Positions 53,001 to 57,316 of a DNA stretch of 64,000 nucleotides are shown here, one piece after another. A model generated the notes under the pieces. That model did no database searches. It saw nothing but the letters and a program-made list of their open reading frames with translations, and was not told the origin of the DNA. The position numbers and the translations under genes are program-made. Every line of letters begins with the position of its first letter. Positions within the stretch are counted from its first letter, which is position 1. Source of the stretch: Cranoglanis bouderius (lineage: Eukaryota; Chordata; Actinopteri; Siluriformes; Cranoglanididae); the NCBI GenBank assembly GCA_023630585.1, contig CM042545.1, positions 2,337,415-2,401,414 on the forward strand, read 5' to 3'.

Positions 53001-54532
53001 TATTATTAATTATTAATTGTCCTATTAAAGGTGCAATAGGTATTGTTCTATTATTTCTTAATAGGTACAAATAACCTGGGGAAAAAAGTAGAACATGAAA
53101 AAAACTAATTGTTAAAGCCATGGCTTCAGCACAACTGTTTTATGTGGCTGAGAAAACCTGTTTGGAAAACTGCAGTCCTGGCTGAGCTGCTTGTCTGTGT
53201 TTACATGGGCTTTTTAAAGACACTACTCAACACCCCTTCACTCCACCCCATCTCAGTCTGTTCAGAAAGGAAAACATGGCGGAATCTGATAAGCGCCCAG
53301 CGCAGCCTGATACTTTTACTGTGAGCAACAAAAAAAAAAAAAAAAGCACATATAATATAAAGCACAATATAAACACACGATATAAAGCATTGTAGTGTTT
53401 GAATGGCCGAATTTACAACAAATCAAGTAGGTATGTTTTTACCACTTAAGCCATATTTGGATTGGACTAGTTTTACATGAGGATGGTGGGGTAATGCCAT
53501 TATTCCAGTATCTCTGGAATTTTAGTCCCATCTGAATCATACGTGTGTCTGTTGCGTCACATACTTGTGTGCGTACATGCGTCTAGAAAGGTTAAGCTGT
53601 ATTTTACCTTTTATAAAATGACCAGTAGCAATAACCCCAGGTAAAACCGTATAATTCTTCAATATAAAGATACTCCATGAAGCACTCTTTTCTATAGTCT
53701 CCCATCGAAACCAAAATGAAACCATATTGACCAAGTTTCAAATGCAGAACAATAAAATATAGCCAGGACTTGTCAAAAAAACGATTATTCTTGGGGTTTT
53801 AGATAAGTTATTGAGTTCCTAATGCAGGTGTAGCATACATGTTATGTGCATGTAACCTACTGCACGTGATCAACTTAGCCAAGACCTACAACAAGCAGTT
53901 AAAATAAAGTTCAACACAAACATTTTGTATTAAAATGAGGTGTATGGGGTACACATGGGATTTTTAGTATGACAACATTGTGAAGATACTCCCATCTCTG
54001 TGATTTACATAGAAATCGCTTGTCCCATGTGAATCTATCATAATTACCACAGACATCCTCTGTGTGTGGAAGGCAAGATGGATTCACTGAAGTATCAGGA
54101 AATCCTAGGAGAAAACGTCATGCCGTCTGTGAGGAAGCTGAAGCTTGGGCGTCATTGGACCTTCCAACAGGACAATGATCCCAAGCATACCTCAAATTCC
54201 ACCAAGGCTTGGTTGCAGACGAAGTCCTGGAAGATTCTACAGTGGCCATCAGTCACCTGACTTGAACCCCATAGAAAATCTCTGGTGGGATTTGAAGAAG
54301 GCGGTTGCAGCACGCAAACCCAAGAATATTACTGAACTGGAGGCCATTTGCTCATGAGGAATGGGCTAAGATTCCTCAGGAACGCTGCCAGAAGCTGGTG
54401 TCTGTCTATGCATCTCATTTACAGCAGGTCATAACAGCAATACTAAAGTACTAAAGATCCTTGCCATGAAGGGGTTGAATAATTTTGATTGCAACTGTAT
54501 GTATGTATGTATGTGTGCATATATACACACAT

Positions 54533-54592
<60 letters not shown>

Positions 54593-56161
54593 TATCTCTC
54601 AAAAGTGTGTGCACCCCTCACATTTTTGTAAATATTTTATTATATATTTTCATGGGACAACACTGAAGAAATGACACTTTGCTACAATGTAAAGTAGTGA
54701 GTGTACAGCTTGTATAACAGTGTAAATTTGCTGTCCCCTCAAAATAACTCAACACACAGCCATTAATGTCTAAACCGCTGGCAACAAAAGTGAGTACACC
54801 CCTAAGTGAAAATGTCCAAATTGGGCCCAAAGTGTCAATATTTTGTGTGGCCACCATTATTTTCCAGCACTGCCTTAACCCTGTTGGGCATGGAGTTCAC
54901 CAGAGCTTCACAGGTTGCCACTGGAGTCCTCTTCCACTCCTCCATGACGACATCACAGAGCTGGTGGATGTTAGAGATCTTGCGCTCCTCCACCTTCCGT
55001 TTGTGGATGCCCCACAGATGTTCAGCTTCTTTAGAAAGGCAGTGGTCGTCTTGGAGGTGTGTTTGGGATCGTTATCCTGTTGGAATACTGCCCTGCGGCC
55101 CAGGGAGGGGATCATGCTCTGCTTCAGTATGTCACAGTACTTGTTGGCATTCATGGTTCCCTCAATGAACTGTAGCTCCACAGTGCCGGCTGCACTCATG
55201 CAGCCCCAGACTATGACACTTCCACCACCATGCTTGACTGTAGGCAAGACACACTTGTCTTTGTACTCCTCACCTGGTTGCTGCCACACACGCTTGACAC
55301 CATCTGAACCAAATAAGTTTATCTTGGTCTCATCAGACCGCAGGACATGGTTGCAGTAATCCATGTCCTTAGTCTGCTTGTCTTCAGCAAACTGTTTGCA
55401 GGCTTTCTTGTGCATCATCTTTAGAAGAGGCTTCCTTCTGGGATGACAGGCATGCAGACTTTGATGCAGTGTGTGGCGTATGGTCTGAGCACTGACAGGC
55501 TGACCCCCCACCCCTTCAACCTCTGCAGCAATGCTGGCAGCACTCATACATCTATTATGCAAAGCCAACCTCTGGATATGATGCTGAGCACGTGCACTCA
55601 ACTTCTTTGGTCGACCATGGCGAGGCCTGTTCTGAGTGGAACCTGTCCTGTTAAACCGCTGTATGGTCTTGGCCACCGTGCTGCAGCTCAGTTTCAGGGT
55701 GTTGGCAATCTTCTTATAGCCTAGGCCATCTTTATGTAGAGCAACAATTCTTTTTTTCAGATCCTCAGAGAGTTCTTTGCCATGAGGTGCCATGTTGAAC
55801 TTCCAGTGACCAGTATGAGAGAGTGTGAGAGCGATAACACCAAACTTAACACACCTGCTCCCCATTCACACCTGAGACCTTGTAACACTAACGAGTCACA
55901 TGACACCAGGGAGGGAAAATGGCTAATTGGGCCCAATTTGGACATTTTCACTTAGGGGTGTACTCACTTTTGTTGCCAGCGGTTTAGACATTAATGGCTG
56001 TGTGTTGAGTTATTTTGAGGGGACAGCAAATTTACACTGTTATACAAGCTGTACACTCACTACTTTACACTGTAGCAAAGTGTCATTTCTTCAGTGTTGT
56101 CCCATGAAAAGATATAATAACATATTTACAAAAATGTGAGGGGTGTACTCACTTTTGTGAG

Positions 56162-56221
<60 letters not shown>

Positions 56222-57260
56222 CATATATTTATTTATTTATTTATTTATTTCCATAGGGTGTACTTATTTTTTCTTATTTTTTCACATGACTGTATGTGCC
56301 TGATTCACTTGATGTGTAAATGCCATGTTCATAATCATGTTCATGATGATAAATCTGACTTAAAGGTCATGCATATACATGCAAATGGAATAGCATAATA
56401 TGTTCCCAGAATAGCTGTAGAATAATTAGAATATAGAAGAATTAGAAGAAGAGTTTAGTGGTTTCAGAGAAACCCTGAAGATAGCCATAGTTATTCTGAC
56501 ATTCAGCACTCTAATTATATAATTGGCCATTAAAGATACTGGTGTCAGACAGTGGCACGATTAAAACAACAACAACAAAAAAAAACCTTAACAATTAAAA
56601 CTAACAGTAACCAAATGGCTAAAATATAACGTAACGTAATGTTAGAGAGGCCAGGTTGAGATGGTTTGGACATGTTCAGAGGAGGGAGAGTGAATATATC
56701 GGTAAAAGGATGCTGAGGTTAGAGCTGCCAGGCAGGAGGCAGAGAGGAAGAACAAAGAGGAGGGTTATGGATGTAGTGAAGGAGGATATGAAGGTAGTCG
56801 GTCTGAGAGAAGAGGATGCAGGGGATAGGGCTAGATGGAGGTATATGATTCGCTGTGGCGACCCGTGAAGGGAACAGCCGAAAGGAAAAGAAGATAACGC
56901 AATGTATTATGAATTTATGATGAAAGATGAAAGAAATATAAAAAAATAAATAAAAATGCAAGAAAATAAATTGTCAAATTAACATTGTGAGATATGTATC
57001 ACATTGCATGGATTCCCTGAAGATTGTATTAGAAATTGTTTATATACCATCATAGCAAGAAGTTATTGTACCGGAGTTCCAGTCTCATTCTGTTCACCCA
57101 CATTAACCCTTGATTGTGGGTGTGCGTGCCTGTGTGTGTGTGACTGACGCGCTCTCTTTCTTTTTCTTCCAGGCATTTGGATAATCATCATTTGTGGGAT
57201 CCAAATGAGTTTGCAGTATCCTGCTTCAGAATCATAATGTACTCCATACAGGCAAGATAG

Positions 57261-57316
<56 letters not shown>

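Noticed and set aside
55443..55724. Plus-strand 93-codon frame inside the Tc1 element
   Set aside because: It is the antisense shadow of the transposase frame.
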